The notes under the pieces: model-generated
Told to the model about the DNA's origin: nothing
The model's input: only the letters and a program-made list of their open reading frames with translations
The model's database searches: none
Source: Chloroflexota bacterium
Lineage (GTDB): Bacteria; Chloroflexota; Dehalococcoidia; Lucifugimonadales; UBA3495
Assembly: GCA_028875655.1 (NCBI GenBank)
Contig: JAPPCX010000023.1
Coordinates: 1 to 32,710, forward strand
Direction: 5' to 3'
DNA: 32,710 nt
In this document: positions 1 to 7,547 of the stretch, one piece after another
How positions within the stretch are numbered: position 1 is the first letter of the stretch
Layout of the letters: each line of letters begins with the position of its first letter
Translations under genes and position numbers: made by a program

Positions 1-257
1 CTGCGGTTGGGGTTCGCGTAGCCGACGCCCTGGATGACGGCGACCTTGCCCTCATCGTAGAGCCTCTTCAACGGGCCCATATTGGGGTTGAGGCCCACGT
101 ATCCGTCGATATCCAGGGCCTGGCCCTCAGGTACGCGGACGGACGGGCGGTTGTCGTAATACAGGGGGTCGCCATGGGGCACCAACGTGTTCAGCGCGTC
201 GTTGCCGCCGGAAAGCTGGAGGACGACCAGCACCGGGTCTTTCTTGGTTGCGGTCAT
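1..257 (-). CDS. DUF1501 family protein, C-terminus cut by window edge
   Basis: The first 85 codons are present; the rest lies beyond the window. The protein begins MTATKKDPVLVVLQLSGGND and continues with an ALNTLVPHGDPLYYDNRPS stretch, the typical start of DUF1501 (sulfatase-like fold) proteins. The ATG at 257 has a strong Shine-Dalgarno sequence (AAGGAG, 7 bases upstream). It lies directly downstream of the DUF1800 gene on the same strand. The two families are almost always encoded together, so this is very likely one two-gene operon. The biochemical function of both families is unknown. No signal peptide is visible, although many DUF1501 proteins carry a Tat signal. Confidence 0.88.
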   Translation of the reverse strand, partial: MTATKKDPVLVVLQLSGGNDALNTLVPHGDPLYYDNRPSVRVPEGQALDIDGYVGLNPNMGPLKRLYDEGKVAVIQGVGYANPNR

Positions 258-288
258 TTTTTATCTCCTTACTGAATCGGTGGAGACG

Positions 289-312
289 CTGGGGCGGCTG
301 ACGTCGCCCCAG
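289..312 (-). other. Intercistronic hairpin between the DUF1800 and DUF1501 genes
   Basis: A perfect 8-bp inverted repeat (CTGGGGCG / CGCCCCAG) with an 8-base loop lies between the two genes. No T-run follows on the minus strand, so it is not a classical terminator. An mRNA-processing or stability hairpin is possible. Confidence 0.45.
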
Positions 313-339
313 CCAGGCCTGTCCTTTACCGGAGTCCGG

Positions 340-1746
340 CTACGCGAACTGGTATTCCTGGGTGCTCACAATGAGTTGGAGGGTCTGGGCGATAGCCTCT
401 GAGTATTCCGGAGTGCCAGGAGTCGGGTTTCCACTGTTGTTGGCGTAGGCAATCAGCTGGTCGCGAGTTTCCGGAGCCAACTCGTACGCGCCCACCATTT
501 CCAGGCAGCGGTCCACGATGCCCTCAGCGGTGGTGATTTCCTCGCTGCGCAGGCGGGATACGATCTCCTGAACGCCGGGGAGGCTGGTGTTGCCTACCTG
601 GTCCGCGGCGAAGTTGATGCGCTCCACCAGCGTGCCGGAGTCGATCCACTCGGCGCCGGTGTGCCAGCCTTCGACGGTAGGCGGGTTCATCAGGTCCTGG
701 CCCATGTAGCGAATGGTGTTGGCCAGCGGCTGCAGCCCCAGCTTGGGCGACGTGAAGTCCTGCACCAGCCGCATCGTGCCGATCACCACTTCGGTGGGGC
801 TCTTCACTTTCTCGAAGCGGGCGTTCTTGAAGAAGTCCGAATTGAACATCACCCGCAGCATAGCGGTCAGGTCGTAGCCGGAATCGAAGTAGGTCTGCTC
901 CAGCAGCGCGATGGCGTCGGGGTCCCGGGGCGGCGTGTTCTGCCAGGCGGGCACCTGTACTTCGTCAGCCACGAAGAAGTTGTACAGGTGGCGGGAGACG
1001 AACCGGGCGGCCGACTGCTGCCGGCAGATAATCTCAACGATGTCGTCGCCGTTGAAGTTGCCGGTCTCGCCGAGGAAGGTCTTGTCCTCCTCGTCGTGGT
1101 CGTAGGGGTTGTAGATGAACCCCGACTCATAGCGGCCGTAGGGGTACCTCGGGACGGCGTTGGTGATCGTCCAGCCGGTGAAGGCTCGGGCCGCTTCTTT
1201 CACGTCGTCTTCAGAGTAGTTGGCTTGGCCGTCCATTCCTACGCCCATGGAGAACAGCTCCAATAGCTCTCGGCCCCAGTTCTCGTTGATCGCGCCCTTG
1301 TGGCTCATACAGTTGTCCAAGTAGAACACCATGGCCGGGTCGCGGGACAACCCCTTGAGCAGAGTTTCAAAGCTGCCCATGCCCAACTCCCGGAACATGT
1401 CCAGTTGGAGCTGGATTTGCCGGCCATGCTCGCACTTGGAGTTGCCGGTGCAGAGGATCCCGTGCCAGAACAGGGCCATCTTTTCCTGCAACGGGCGGCG
1501 GGTGTTGATCATCCTGTAGGTGAGGTAAGCCTGGTTCACTTCCAGGGCGTTCATCTCTTTCCAATCGACGAAATGACGCTCGAGAATATCCATCTCCAGG
1601 TCCGGCTGGGCGCCGGGAGTCAGCAGTTCCTCGACGGTCGCTTCGTAGCCTTTCGCGGCGCGTTCTTCTATCTCAGCGTAGGACGCGCCAAAGCCGGCGC
1701 GACGCATCAAGTGCGCCATCTGGGCAATTTCCTGGTTGCTGGGCAT
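340..1746 (-). CDS. DUF1800 family protein
   Basis: A protein of 468 residues, about the usual length for DUF1800. Recognisable family segments are the N-terminal HLMRRAGFGAS, then MALFWHGILCTGNSKCEHG, and later NENWGRELLELFSMGVG, EAARAFTGWTI and PPTVEGWHTG. The start at 1746 (MPSNQEIAQ) is preferred over an upstream in-frame ATG at 1869 because AGGAGG lies 8 bases before it, and because a sigma70-type promoter lies further upstream at 1868-1897. The family function is not established; it is typically linked to DUF1501, and the next gene (ATG at 257) is a DUF1501 member. The roughly 115-base leader between the promoter and start is longer than normal. Confidence 0.9.
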   Translation of the reverse strand: MPSNQEIAQMAHLMRRAGFGASYAEIEERAAKGYEATVEELLTPGAQPDLEMDILERHFVDWKEMNALEVNQAYLTYRMINTRRPLQEKMALFWHGILCTGNSKCEHGRQIQLQLDMFRELGMGSFETLLKGLSRDPAMVFYLDNCMSHKGAINENWGRELLELFSMGVGMDGQANYSEDDVKEAARAFTGWTITNAVPRYPYGRYESGFIYNPYDHDEEDKTFLGETGNFNGDDIVEIICRQQSAARFVSRHLYNFFVADEVQVPAWQNTPPRDPDAIALLEQTYFDSGYDLTAMLRVMFNSDFFKNARFEKVKSPTEVVIGTMRLVQDFTSPKLGLQPLANTIRYMGQDLMNPPTVEGWHTGAEWIDSGTLVERINFAADQVGNTSLPGVQEIVSRLRSEEITTAEGIVDRCLEMVGAYELAPETRDQLIAYANNSGNPTPGTPEYSEAIAQTLQLIVSTQEYQFA

Positions 1747-1867
1747 TGCGAATACCTCCTGCAGTTGTCGCGACGGTTTCGGTGCGAACGGGTTGGGCTT
1801 TCGACGGATACCGTAGCGGCCACGACAAGACAGCGTGCCCACGCGACGGTTCCGGGCAGATGCACGC

Positions 1868-1897
1868 ATACTACTCGCCGGCGGGTTAGGGTGTCAA
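1868..1897 (-). promoter_or_regulatory. Predicted sigma70-type promoter for the DUF1800-DUF1501 operon
   Basis: On the minus strand TTGACA (1897-1892) is followed after 18 bases by TAGTAT (1873-1868). It is well placed upstream of the DUF1800 start at 1746. Confidence 0.6.
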
Positions 1898-1946
1898 GGC
1901 AGAACGGCTCTCACACCAACCTACAAACACCGCCTCACGCTCCAAA

Positions 1947-2372
1947 TTATCCACCGCGTCGCCGCTTGTGTTGCCTCAGGATACAGTCGTCCATAATGAC
2001 GCCGAGACCCGCGGCTTCGGCCCTTTCCGCGGCCGCCTCATCCACCACGCCATCCTGCATCCATAAGTAGCGGGCCCCGATGGCGATGGCCTCGTCGGTT
2101 ACGCCACCGGCAAACTCGCTGCGACGAAATACGTCCACCAGATCGATTTTGACACCCTGTTCCTGCGCCGCCGCTGACGCCGATGCCAGATCGTCATACG
2201 ACTGTTCTCCCAGAGCCTCTGCACGATTCAAGGCCGGGTTCACGGGAATGATGCGGTAGCCCTGGGACTGCATGTAAGCCGAAACGCCGTGGCTGTCCCG
2301 GGCGGGGTTGTCCGACAGCCCGACTACCGCGATGGTCTTTACGTTGTCGAGGATTTCGTCGATGAGGTCCAT
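1947..2372 (-). CDS. CoA-binding protein (YccU-like)
   Basis: A protein of 141 residues forming a single Rossmann-type CoA_binding_2 domain. It opens with a beta strand and glycine turn (KTIAVVGLSDNPARDSHGV, residues 12-30), followed by GYRIIPVNP and, near the C-terminus, LWMQDGVVDEAAAERAEAAG. These are hallmarks of the small YccU-type family. By family it binds CoA or a similar nucleotide in the cytoplasm; the cellular role is unknown. The ATG at 2372 has GGGAG 8 bases upstream. A perfect 29-base palindrome lies between it and the preceding cupin gene. Confidence 0.88.
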   Translation of the reverse strand: MDLIDEILDNVKTIAVVGLSDNPARDSHGVSAYMQSQGYRIIPVNPALNRAEALGEQSYDDLASASAAAQEQGVKIDLVDVFRRSEFAGGVTDEAIAIGARYLWMQDGVVDEAAAERAEAAGLGVIMDDCILRQHKRRRGG

Positions 2373-2394
2373 ATCGATACTCCCGGTACTATCG

Positions 2395-2423
2395 GCAGGG
2401 GCAGGTTTTAAACCTGCCCCTGC
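2395..2423. repeat. 29-base palindrome (REP-like)
   Basis: Two perfect 14-base arms (GCAGGGGCAGGTTT and its complement) flank one central base, in the gap between the cupin and CoA-binding genes. It lies 22 bases upstream of the CoA-binding start. It looks like a dispersed intergenic palindrome and could fold in transcripts of either strand. There is no U-tract. Confidence 0.7.
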
Positions 2424-2446
2424 GCTGGCCCAACTCGCAAGTGGAT

Positions 2447-2821
2447 TCAGCGGCTGGCGGTGCTGTCGTTGGTGGTGATGGTGATGTGGCCCATGTAGCC
2501 GTCGGCAGTGGCGCCATGCCAGTGGTTTTCACCGGCTTTGACCTGCACCACGTCGCCGACGCCAACGTGGTGTTCCTCGGTCTCCGTGGCAACGATGCCA
2601 TTCCCCACCGTAATCACCAGGATCTGGTCGCTGCTGTGGCGGTGCCAACCCGTCTGCGCTCCCTTCTGGAAGTTGACGACGCTGGCGTTGAAAAAGTCAC
2701 TTTCGCCCTCGGGAATAATAGGCTGGCGGGTGCGATGCACCTCGCCGCCGGTCCATCCGGGCACCGGCTCGGCGGGGCCCAGCGGCACATGTTCTACGTT
2801 GGCGATTCGTACTACGCGCAT
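2447..2821 (-). CDS. Small cupin-domain protein
   Basis: A 124-residue single-domain cupin. Motif 1 is seen as GWHRHSSDQILVITVGNG (His-x-His then Gln, around residues 58-75) and motif 2 as GDVVQVKAGENHWHGA (around 89-104), giving the His residues expected to bind a divalent metal. The reaction cannot be deduced; members include quercetin-type dioxygenases, isomerases and binding proteins. The ATG at 2821 is preceded by AGGAGG. It follows the toxin-partner gene on the same strand with a short gap and may be cotranscribed from upstream. Confidence 0.87.
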   Translation of the reverse strand: MRVVRIANVEHVPLGPAEPVPGWTGGEVHRTRQPIIPEGESDFFNASVVNFQKGAQTGWHRHSSDQILVITVGNGIVATETEEHHVGVGDVVQVKAGENHWHGATADGYMGHITITTNDSTASR

Positions 2822-2859
2822 GGTTTAGCCTCCTAAATTTTGGTGCGGGTTGGTTTCGG

Positions 2860-3084
2860 TCAGGCCGGCACAGCGGCACCAAGTTGGGCGAGCAACTCAG
2901 CATCGGTATCGAATTCCAGTTCCAACAGGCCGCGGGCCAGTGCGTAAGCTACTTGACGGTCCTCGTCGTCGCCGGTGGCCAGCAGTTCCCGTATATCTCC
3001 CACTAGTCCGGCACGTAGTTCAGGACTGCGCTCAATCACCTCGCGCGCACCGATTTTCCAATCTTCCGACAGTGGCATGGTCAT
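2860..3084 (-). CDS. Small helical protein, putative antitoxin partner
   Basis: A 74-residue, acidic, mostly helical protein with segments IGAREVIERSPELRAGLVGDI and VAYALARGLLELEF. The ATG at 3084 is chosen because AGGAA lies 7 bases upstream. An in-frame GTG at 3114 would overlap the preceding gene. It sits 10 bases after the stop of a HigB/RelE-like toxin, the position expected for an antitoxin in toxin-first modules. Unlike the usual partner of this toxin class it shows no Xre/Cro helix-turn-helix, so the antitoxin role rests on position alone. It could instead be an unrelated small protein. Confidence 0.62.
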   Translation of the reverse strand: MTMPLSEDWKIGAREVIERSPELRAGLVGDIRELLATGDDEDRQVAYALARGLLELEFDTDAELLAQLGAAVPA

Positions 3085-3094
3085 GTTCAGTTCC

Positions 3095-3409
3095 TCAGCG
3101 AATTTGGTACTCACGCCAGCGTTCTTTTGCCCTGACTATGTCGCTGAGTTGGCTGCCTTTGTCCCCACCGCCCAGCAGAACCACCAGGACCGGGCCATCC
3201 CAAGCGAAATAAATCCGGTAACCGGGGCCGAAATCGATCCGACGCTCAATAACGCCTTCACCTACTCCCCGAACATCTCCCAGATTTCCCTGCTCCATCC
3301 GAGCCACAACGCTAAGAATGCGGCGTTTCACCGGCAAAGACAACTCTTCCAGCCACAAGTAGAAAGGTCGTCGTCCTCTATGGTCGATGTAGGCGCGAAC
3401 CTCCAGCAC
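3095..3409 (-). CDS. HigB/RelE-like toxin (addiction-module killer protein family)
   Basis: 104 residues. The RRPFYLWLEELSLPVKRRI start, the central GNLGDVRGVGEGVIERRID stretch and the FGPGYRIYFAWDGP core match the Gp49/HigB-like branch of the RelE/ParE superfamily. Members are small mRNA-cleaving toxins acting at the ribosome. The GTG start at 3409 lacks a Shine-Dalgarno sequence. A TAGAAT hexamer ends only 6 bases before it, so the transcript may be leaderless. The gene precedes its presumed antitoxin, the order seen in higBA-type loci. A hairpin separates it from the upstream SMP-30 gene. Confidence 0.82.
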   Translation of the reverse strand: MLEVRAYIDHRGRRPFYLWLEELSLPVKRRILSVVARMEQGNLGDVRGVGEGVIERRIDFGPGYRIYFAWDGPVLVVLLGGGDKGSQLSDIVRAKERWREYQIR

Positions 3410-3432
3410 GTCGCTATTCTATCACGCTGCCC

Positions 3433-3467
3433 GGATGCGGCGAGCGTGGCTAACGCCGGCCGCATCC
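3433..3467. repeat. Intergenic inverted repeat
   Basis: Perfect 9-base arms GGATGCGGC / GCCGCATCC enclose a 17-base loop, in the 75-base gap between the SMP-30 stop and the toxin start. There is no U-tract. It may limit read-through into the toxin gene or act as an operator. Confidence 0.5.
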
Positions 3468-3484
3468 GCAATGTGTGTACCGGA

Positions 3485-4387
3485 CTATTTCACCGGCACG
3501 GGCGTGCCGGCGATCTTGATGGGCACGCTGCCCATGGTCTTACGACTGGTGAAGTACAACGTTTTCCAGTCGTTCCCGCCGAAGCACAAGTTGGTGGTGG
3601 CCGGCTGACTGTGAACCACGATGCCCAAGGTCTCGCCGCCGGCGTTCATGATGTGCAAGCCGCCGGCACCCCCGCAATAGACGTTGCCCTCGGTGTCCAC
3701 CTTCATGCCGTCCGGCACACCCTCACGCTCACCGCGCATATCCGCGAACAAGCGCTGGGTTGCCAGCGATACGGTGCCGTCGTCCTGCACGTCAAAGGCC
3801 CGGATGATGCCCTTACGCGAGTCGTTGACGTAGAGAACCGTCTCGTCCGGTGAGAATGCCAGTCCGTTCGGCACCACAAAGTCGCCGACCAGCAGTGTCA
3901 AGGTACCGAGGTCGGCGGACAGACGATAAACGCCGGAGATGGTCTGCTCCCACTGCTCCCGGGGTCGTCGGAAGGTCCACGGGTCCGTGAAATAGATGCT
4001 GCCGTCGGACTTCACCACCACGTCGTTGGGGCGGTTGAGTTGCCGGCCCTGGAATTGGTTGGCCAGCACGGTGGTGGACCCGTCGTGCTCCAGGCGGCTG
4101 ATGCGTCGGCCGTCGTGCTCCGCTGCGATCAATCTGCCTTGCAGATCGCGGGTAAGGCCATTGTGTCGATTCACCGGTTCCGCTTCAACGGTGACGCCTG
4201 ACCCTGGGGTATAACGCATTCGGCGGTTGTTGTGAATGTCGCTGAACAGCAGGTATCCGCCGTCGCTCCACCACAGCGGCCCCTCGGCAGGCCCTTCCGA
4301 GCCGCCGAACCCGGAGCCGTGTTCTTCGATGGGAGCGTCGGTGTCGATTATCGCGTCCAGGGCGGGGGAAAGCTTCTCAATGGGCAT
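3485..4387 (-). CDS. SMP-30/gluconolactonase/LRE family protein
   Basis: A 300-residue six-bladed beta-propeller hydrolase. The divalent-metal ligands of the family are visible: Glu36 in AEGPLWW, Asn121 in NRPNDVVV and Asp189 in YVNDSRKG, together with the conserved DGMKVDTEGNVYCGG segment near the C-terminus. Members hydrolyse sugar lactones or related esters in the cytoplasm; the substrate is not predictable. The start at 4387 (MPIEKLSPAL) has AGGAGG 7 bases upstream and is preferred over the ATG at 4408. A promoter lies at 4457-4485, and a small hairpin (ATCCGGC / GCCGGAT, 4407-4427) sits in the leader. Confidence 0.88.
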   Translation of the reverse strand: MPIEKLSPALDAIIDTDAPIEEHGSGFGGSEGPAEGPLWWSDGGYLLFSDIHNNRRMRYTPGSGVTVEAEPVNRHNGLTRDLQGRLIAAEHDGRRISRLEHDGSTTVLANQFQGRQLNRPNDVVVKSDGSIYFTDPWTFRRPREQWEQTISGVYRLSADLGTLTLLVGDFVVPNGLAFSPDETVLYVNDSRKGIIRAFDVQDDGTVSLATQRLFADMRGEREGVPDGMKVDTEGNVYCGGAGGLHIMNAGGETLGIVVHSQPATTNLCFGGNDWKTLYFTSRKTMGSVPIKIAGTPVPVK

Positions 4388-4456
4388 GGTTGCGCCTCCT
4401 GATGGCATCCGGCCCCGTGAGCCGGATTCTGGGATGCAATTTGCGTTGCCGTTGCC

Positions 4457-4485
4457 ATTGTAGGCGGCGGGTTGGCGGGGCGCAA
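4457..4485 (-). promoter_or_regulatory. Predicted promoter for the SMP-30 gene
   Basis: Minus-strand TTGCGC (4485-4480), a 17-base spacer and TACAAT (4462-4457) form a good sigma70-type promoter about 70 bases upstream of the start. Confidence 0.55.
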
Positions 4486-4493
4486 CGGCGGAA

Positions 4494-4529
4494 TAGGCGA
4501 AAGTCGCCGGCCTGCCGCTAGGCGAAAGT
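4494..4529. repeat. 11-base direct repeat in the divergent intergenic region
   Basis: TAGGCGAAAGT occurs at 4494-4504 and 4519-4529, a 25-base period, between the divergent SMP-30 and methyltransferase genes. Repeats spaced about two helical turns apart can bind a regulator, but none is identified. Confidence 0.4.
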
Positions 4530-4591
4530 ATTGGCGTTTCGTGTTCAATAAGGCCGACTCATTGGATTAATTTTTTGAATCTCGCCAAAGT

Positions 4592-5422
4592 ATGCGCAAC
4601 TGGATCAACCAAATCCACCAGGGCGATTGCCTCACCCTCCTGTCCAAGATGCCGGAGGCTTCTGTCAATCTGGTGGTCACTTCGCCGCCATACAACCTGC
4701 TGAACAGCAGCGGCAACGGCATGAAGAACGGGAACGGTGGGAAGTGGTCGCGGGCCGCCCTGATGCAGGGTTATGCCAACCATACGGATTCCATGCCCCA
4801 TGCGGATTACGTCGATTGGCAGCGTCGATGCCTGAACGAATTGCTCCGTGTACTCACCCCGGACGGCGCAATTTTCTACAATCACAAGTGGCGAGTGCAA
4901 AAGGGATTGCTACAGGACCGCGCCGATATAATCGACGGGTTTCCGGTCAGGCAGATCATCATCTGGCAGCGTTCCGGCGGTTTTAATCACAATCCCGGCT
5001 ACTTCCTGCCCACCTATGAGGTCATCTACCTGATCGCCAAACCGGAGTTCCGGCTGGCGCCCAAGGCCGGCAGCGTGGGGGACGTGTGGCAGATCCGGCA
5101 GGATCGCGGCAATCCGCACCCCGCGTCCTTCCCGGTGGAGTTGGCCCGGCGCGCCATCGCGGCCACCACTGCCAAAGTCATTCTGGACCCGTTCGTCGGC
5201 AGCGGAACCACCGCAGTAGCGGCCCTCATGGAGGGACGGCAATACGTGGGAATCGACCTCTCTGAAGAATACTGCCGGTTCGCCCGGCAGAGAGTTGACC
5301 AGGTATCGCAGGAACTGGAGCGTAGTAGTCTGCCTCCCGACGTCCCTTCCCCGCTGGAGGTCAAAGCGCTGCTCGAAAACGTGCCGGAAAGGGAGGCCGC
5401 ACCGCGGGATATCGGTCGATAG
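4592..5422 (+). CDS. Solitary beta-class DNA methyltransferase (N6-adenine or N4-cytosine)
   Basis: 276 residues. Motif IV TSPPYN (residues 30-35) comes before the SAM-binding motif I DPFVGSGTT (199-207), with YVGIDLSEEYCRFARQR following. This is the order of beta-class amino-methyltransferases. The Ser in SPPY fits either N4-cytosine or N6-adenine methylation. No restriction endonuclease or specificity subunit is adjacent, so it is probably an orphan enzyme (CcrM-like role) or a remnant of a restriction-modification system. Roughly 35 residues between motif IV and the next core strand form a Gly/Asn-rich loop that could contact DNA. The ATG start at 4592 has no clear Shine-Dalgarno sequence. 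Confidence 0.9.
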   Translation: MRNWINQIHQGDCLTLLSKMPEASVNLVVTSPPYNLLNSSGNGMKNGNGGKWSRAALMQGYANHTDSMPHADYVDWQRRCLNELLRVLTPDGAIFYNHKWRVQKGLLQDRADIIDGFPVRQIIIWQRSGGFNHNPGYFLPTYEVIYLIAKPEFRLAPKAGSVGDVWQIRQDRGNPHPASFPVELARRAIAATTAKVILDPFVGSGTTAVAALMEGRQYVGIDLSEEYCRFARQRVDQVSQELERSSLPPDVPSPLEVKALLENVPEREAAPRDIGR

Positions 5423-5499
5423 CGGCGGGCGATGGTACAATCACCGGGAATTGCCTCGCGCAATCAACCCGTTACCCAGTCATATAGAGAGGTTTACCG

Positions 5500-6426
5500 G
5501 TGCCTGACCAAGAATTCGACGTACTAATCATCGGCGGCGGCATGGCCGGTCTGACTGCTGGCATCTACGCTTCCCGCTACGGCCTGAACACTGCCATCGT
5601 CGAGCAGATGATGGCCGGCGCACAGATCATCAACCTTGAGAAGATCGAGAACTTCCCCGGGTTCCCCCAGGGAATCGCCGGCTACGAGTTGGGGCCGGCA
5701 ACCCAGGAACAGGCCATGAACGCCGGAGTCGAGGTCCTGATGGACACCGTCACCGGCATATCGGTCGATGGCGATTACCTGCGCGTTACCGGGGACATGG
5801 GCGGGAGCTATCGTGGCAAAGCCGTCATCATGGCCGCCGGTTCGTCACTGAGGTCGTTGGGAATTCCCGGCGAGGAAGAGTTCGAGGGACGGGGCGTGTC
5901 CCACTGCGCCACCTGCGACGGCCCGCTGTACATGGGTCAGACCGTCGCTGTGGTGGGCGGCGGCGACTCTGCCGCGGACGAGGCCCTTACCCTAACCGAG
6001 TACACCGAACGGGTTATCCTTTTCGTTCGCGGCGATTCCCTGGACGCCCAGCAGGTTCTACAGGACCGCATCTCCGCGAATCCAAAGCTGGAAGTGCGGT
6101 ACGGGGCCGAGGTGGTGGAGATAGTAGGCGAGGATACCGTAACCGGCGTCCGGGTCCGCACTGCCGACGGCGAGACCGTTGAGCCGCTGAGCGGGCTGTT
6201 CATCTACGTGGGCCTTGATCCCAACTCGGCGCCGGTGGCCGATCTCGTTCCGCTTGACAATGCGGGACACATCCCGGTCGGCCTGTCCATGGACACCCCA
6301 CAACCGGGACTGTTCGCCGCCGGGGACATCCGGCAGCAGTCCGCCGCCCAACTGGTGGCGTCGGCCGGCGACGGAGCGACGGCGGCCATCGCGGCCGTTC
6401 GCTACATCAACGGCAAAGAGTGGTAA
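5500..6426 (+). CDS. trxB: Thioredoxin reductase-like NAD(P)H:disulfide oxidoreductase
   Basis: 308 residues, standard TrxB size. The FAD-binding motif is IIGGGMAGLTAGIYASRYG (residues 10-28), the redox-active pair is C136-A-T-C139, the NAD(P)H site is VVGGGDSAADEA (151-162), and the C-terminal FAD motif is GLFAAGDIRQ. It should reduce thioredoxin or a thioredoxin-like partner with NAD(P)H in the cytoplasm. The GTG start at 5500 has AGAGAGG 7 bases upstream. The next gene starts 9 bases after the stop, so the two are probably cotranscribed. A thioredoxin-like lipoprotein with a putative selenocysteine lies about 3 kb downstream but would be extracytoplasmic, so it is not an obvious direct partner. 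Confidence 0.92.
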   Translation: MPDQEFDVLIIGGGMAGLTAGIYASRYGLNTAIVEQMMAGAQIINLEKIENFPGFPQGIAGYELGPATQEQAMNAGVEVLMDTVTGISVDGDYLRVTGDMGGSYRGKAVIMAAGSSLRSLGIPGEEEFEGRGVSHCATCDGPLYMGQTVAVVGGGDSAADEALTLTEYTERVILFVRGDSLDAQQVLQDRISANPKLEVRYGAEVVEIVGEDTVTGVRVRTADGETVEPLSGLFIYVGLDPNSAPVADLVPLDNAGHIPVGLSMDTPQPGLFAAGDIRQQSAAQLVASAGDGATAAIAAVRYINGKEW

Positions 6427-6435
6427 GGCATAGCC

Positions 6436-7266
6436 ATGCAGATTACCGAGCACGTGTACAGCACTCACATCGCTGAAGACCCCAACACCTACGGGGCGAT
6501 GCACCCGGGCGGCACGCAAATTTACTTTGTTGGCGACCCGTCCGACCGCATGGTTATGATCGACTCCGGTGAGCCGTACCGACACTGGCGTTACCAGATC
6601 GTGGAATACTGGCAGGAACTGGGCAGCCCGACCATCGATGCTATCCTCATCACCCACGGCCACGGCGACCACATCGGCGGCCTTGACCGGCTACAGGAAG
6701 CGTTCGGTTGCACGGTACGCTGCCATCCCAAGCTGGCCCCCAGGTTGCAGCACATCCTGGGCGGCGATTCCGTCGCCGCCTTATCGACGCGGGAGATCAT
6801 CCGCGCTGGCGGAGAGGTCGCCCTGCGTCCATTGTTCACGCCGGGGCACGAGGAAGATCACGTTTGCTATTTCCTGCGGCCCGACCGGGTGCTCTTCAGC
6901 GGCGACAACCTGCTGGGCAACTCGTCGTCCAGCGTGCGCAACCTGAAGCAGTACATGAACTCCCTGGAACGCATGGCCAAAACGCGCCCGGTGGTAGTCT
7001 GCCCCGGACACGGCAATACCATCATGCGCGGAGAGCAGAGAATCCAACAGCAGATGGCGCACCGCCAGGGTCGAGAGGACCAGGTGGTATCAGCCCTGGG
7101 AGACGGGGCCGCCACCGTGGAAGAGATTGTCGGCTCCGTTTACCCACGCAACCTGCGCAAGTCTCTGCGCGACGCCGCGGGGCGCAACGTCCGCACTCAC
7201 CTCGCAAAACTGCGTGAGGAGGGCCGGGTCACCGAACGGCAAGCCACCTACAGCCTCGCGGAGTAA
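6436..7266 (+). CDS. MBL-fold metallo-hydrolase, LACTB2-like
   Basis: 276 residues. The zinc-binding signature H74-G-H-G-D-H79 is followed by TPGHEEDHVCYF (third His region), SGDNLLG (bridging Asp) and VVCPGHG (final His). The C-terminal 70 residues (QMAHRQGREDQVVSALGD to the end) look like the winged-helix tail of LACTB2-like proteins. Family members hydrolyse thioesters or act as RNases; the substrate is unknown. It starts 9 bases after the thioredoxin reductase, and a small membrane protein gene starts 8 bases after it, suggesting a three-gene unit. Confidence 0.88.
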   Translation: MQITEHVYSTHIAEDPNTYGAMHPGGTQIYFVGDPSDRMVMIDSGEPYRHWRYQIVEYWQELGSPTIDAILITHGHGDHIGGLDRLQEAFGCTVRCHPKLAPRLQHILGGDSVAALSTREIIRAGGEVALRPLFTPGHEEDHVCYFLRPDRVLFSGDNLLGNSSSSVRNLKQYMNSLERMAKTRPVVVCPGHGNTIMRGEQRIQQQMAHRQGREDQVVSALGDGAATVEEIVGSVYPRNLRKSLRDAAGRNVRTHLAKLREEGRVTERQATYSLAE

Positions 7267-7274
7267 GACCCGCC

Positions 7275-7481
7275 ATGCTGGACCGCGGCCCTTTCATCCT
7301 CAGGGCGACCGGGCCGCCAGGGGCGCTCGGCTGCGGCTTGGCGCTGTTCTTCCTCGGCCTGTTCCTGCTGACGCCCGTGGCGGTATTCCTCATCAAGGGA
7401 ATCGGCTGGATGCTCATCGTGATCGGAATTCTATTGTCGGCGTTGGCACTCTGGGGGTGGTTTCGGCGGCGGAGACTCTGA
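7275..7481 (+). CDS. Small two-helix membrane protein
   Basis: 68 residues with two hydrophobic segments (about 17-40, LGCGLALFFLGLFLLTPVAV, and about 42-62, IGWMLIVIGILLSALALWGW) and a positively charged RRRR C-terminus that would face the cytoplasm. No family is recognised. It lies 8 bases after the metallo-hydrolase and probably belongs to the same transcript. The 66 bases between its stop and the convergent VOC gene show no clear terminator. Confidence 0.7.
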   Translation: MLDRGPFILRATGPPGALGCGLALFFLGLFLLTPVAVFLIKGIGWMLIVIGILLSALALWGWFRRRRL

Positions 7482-7547
7482 CCCGAACTGACCCTAATGA
7501 CCCGCGCATTGTGAGCTCGTCGAACCACGAACGGGTCATGCCGGCGG

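Noticed and set aside
661-1266. Long open frame opposite the DUF1800 gene
   Set aside because: It is antisense to a well-supported gene with a ribosome site and promoter, and its translation is low-complexity Val/Gly/His-rich, typical of a GC-rich shadow frame.
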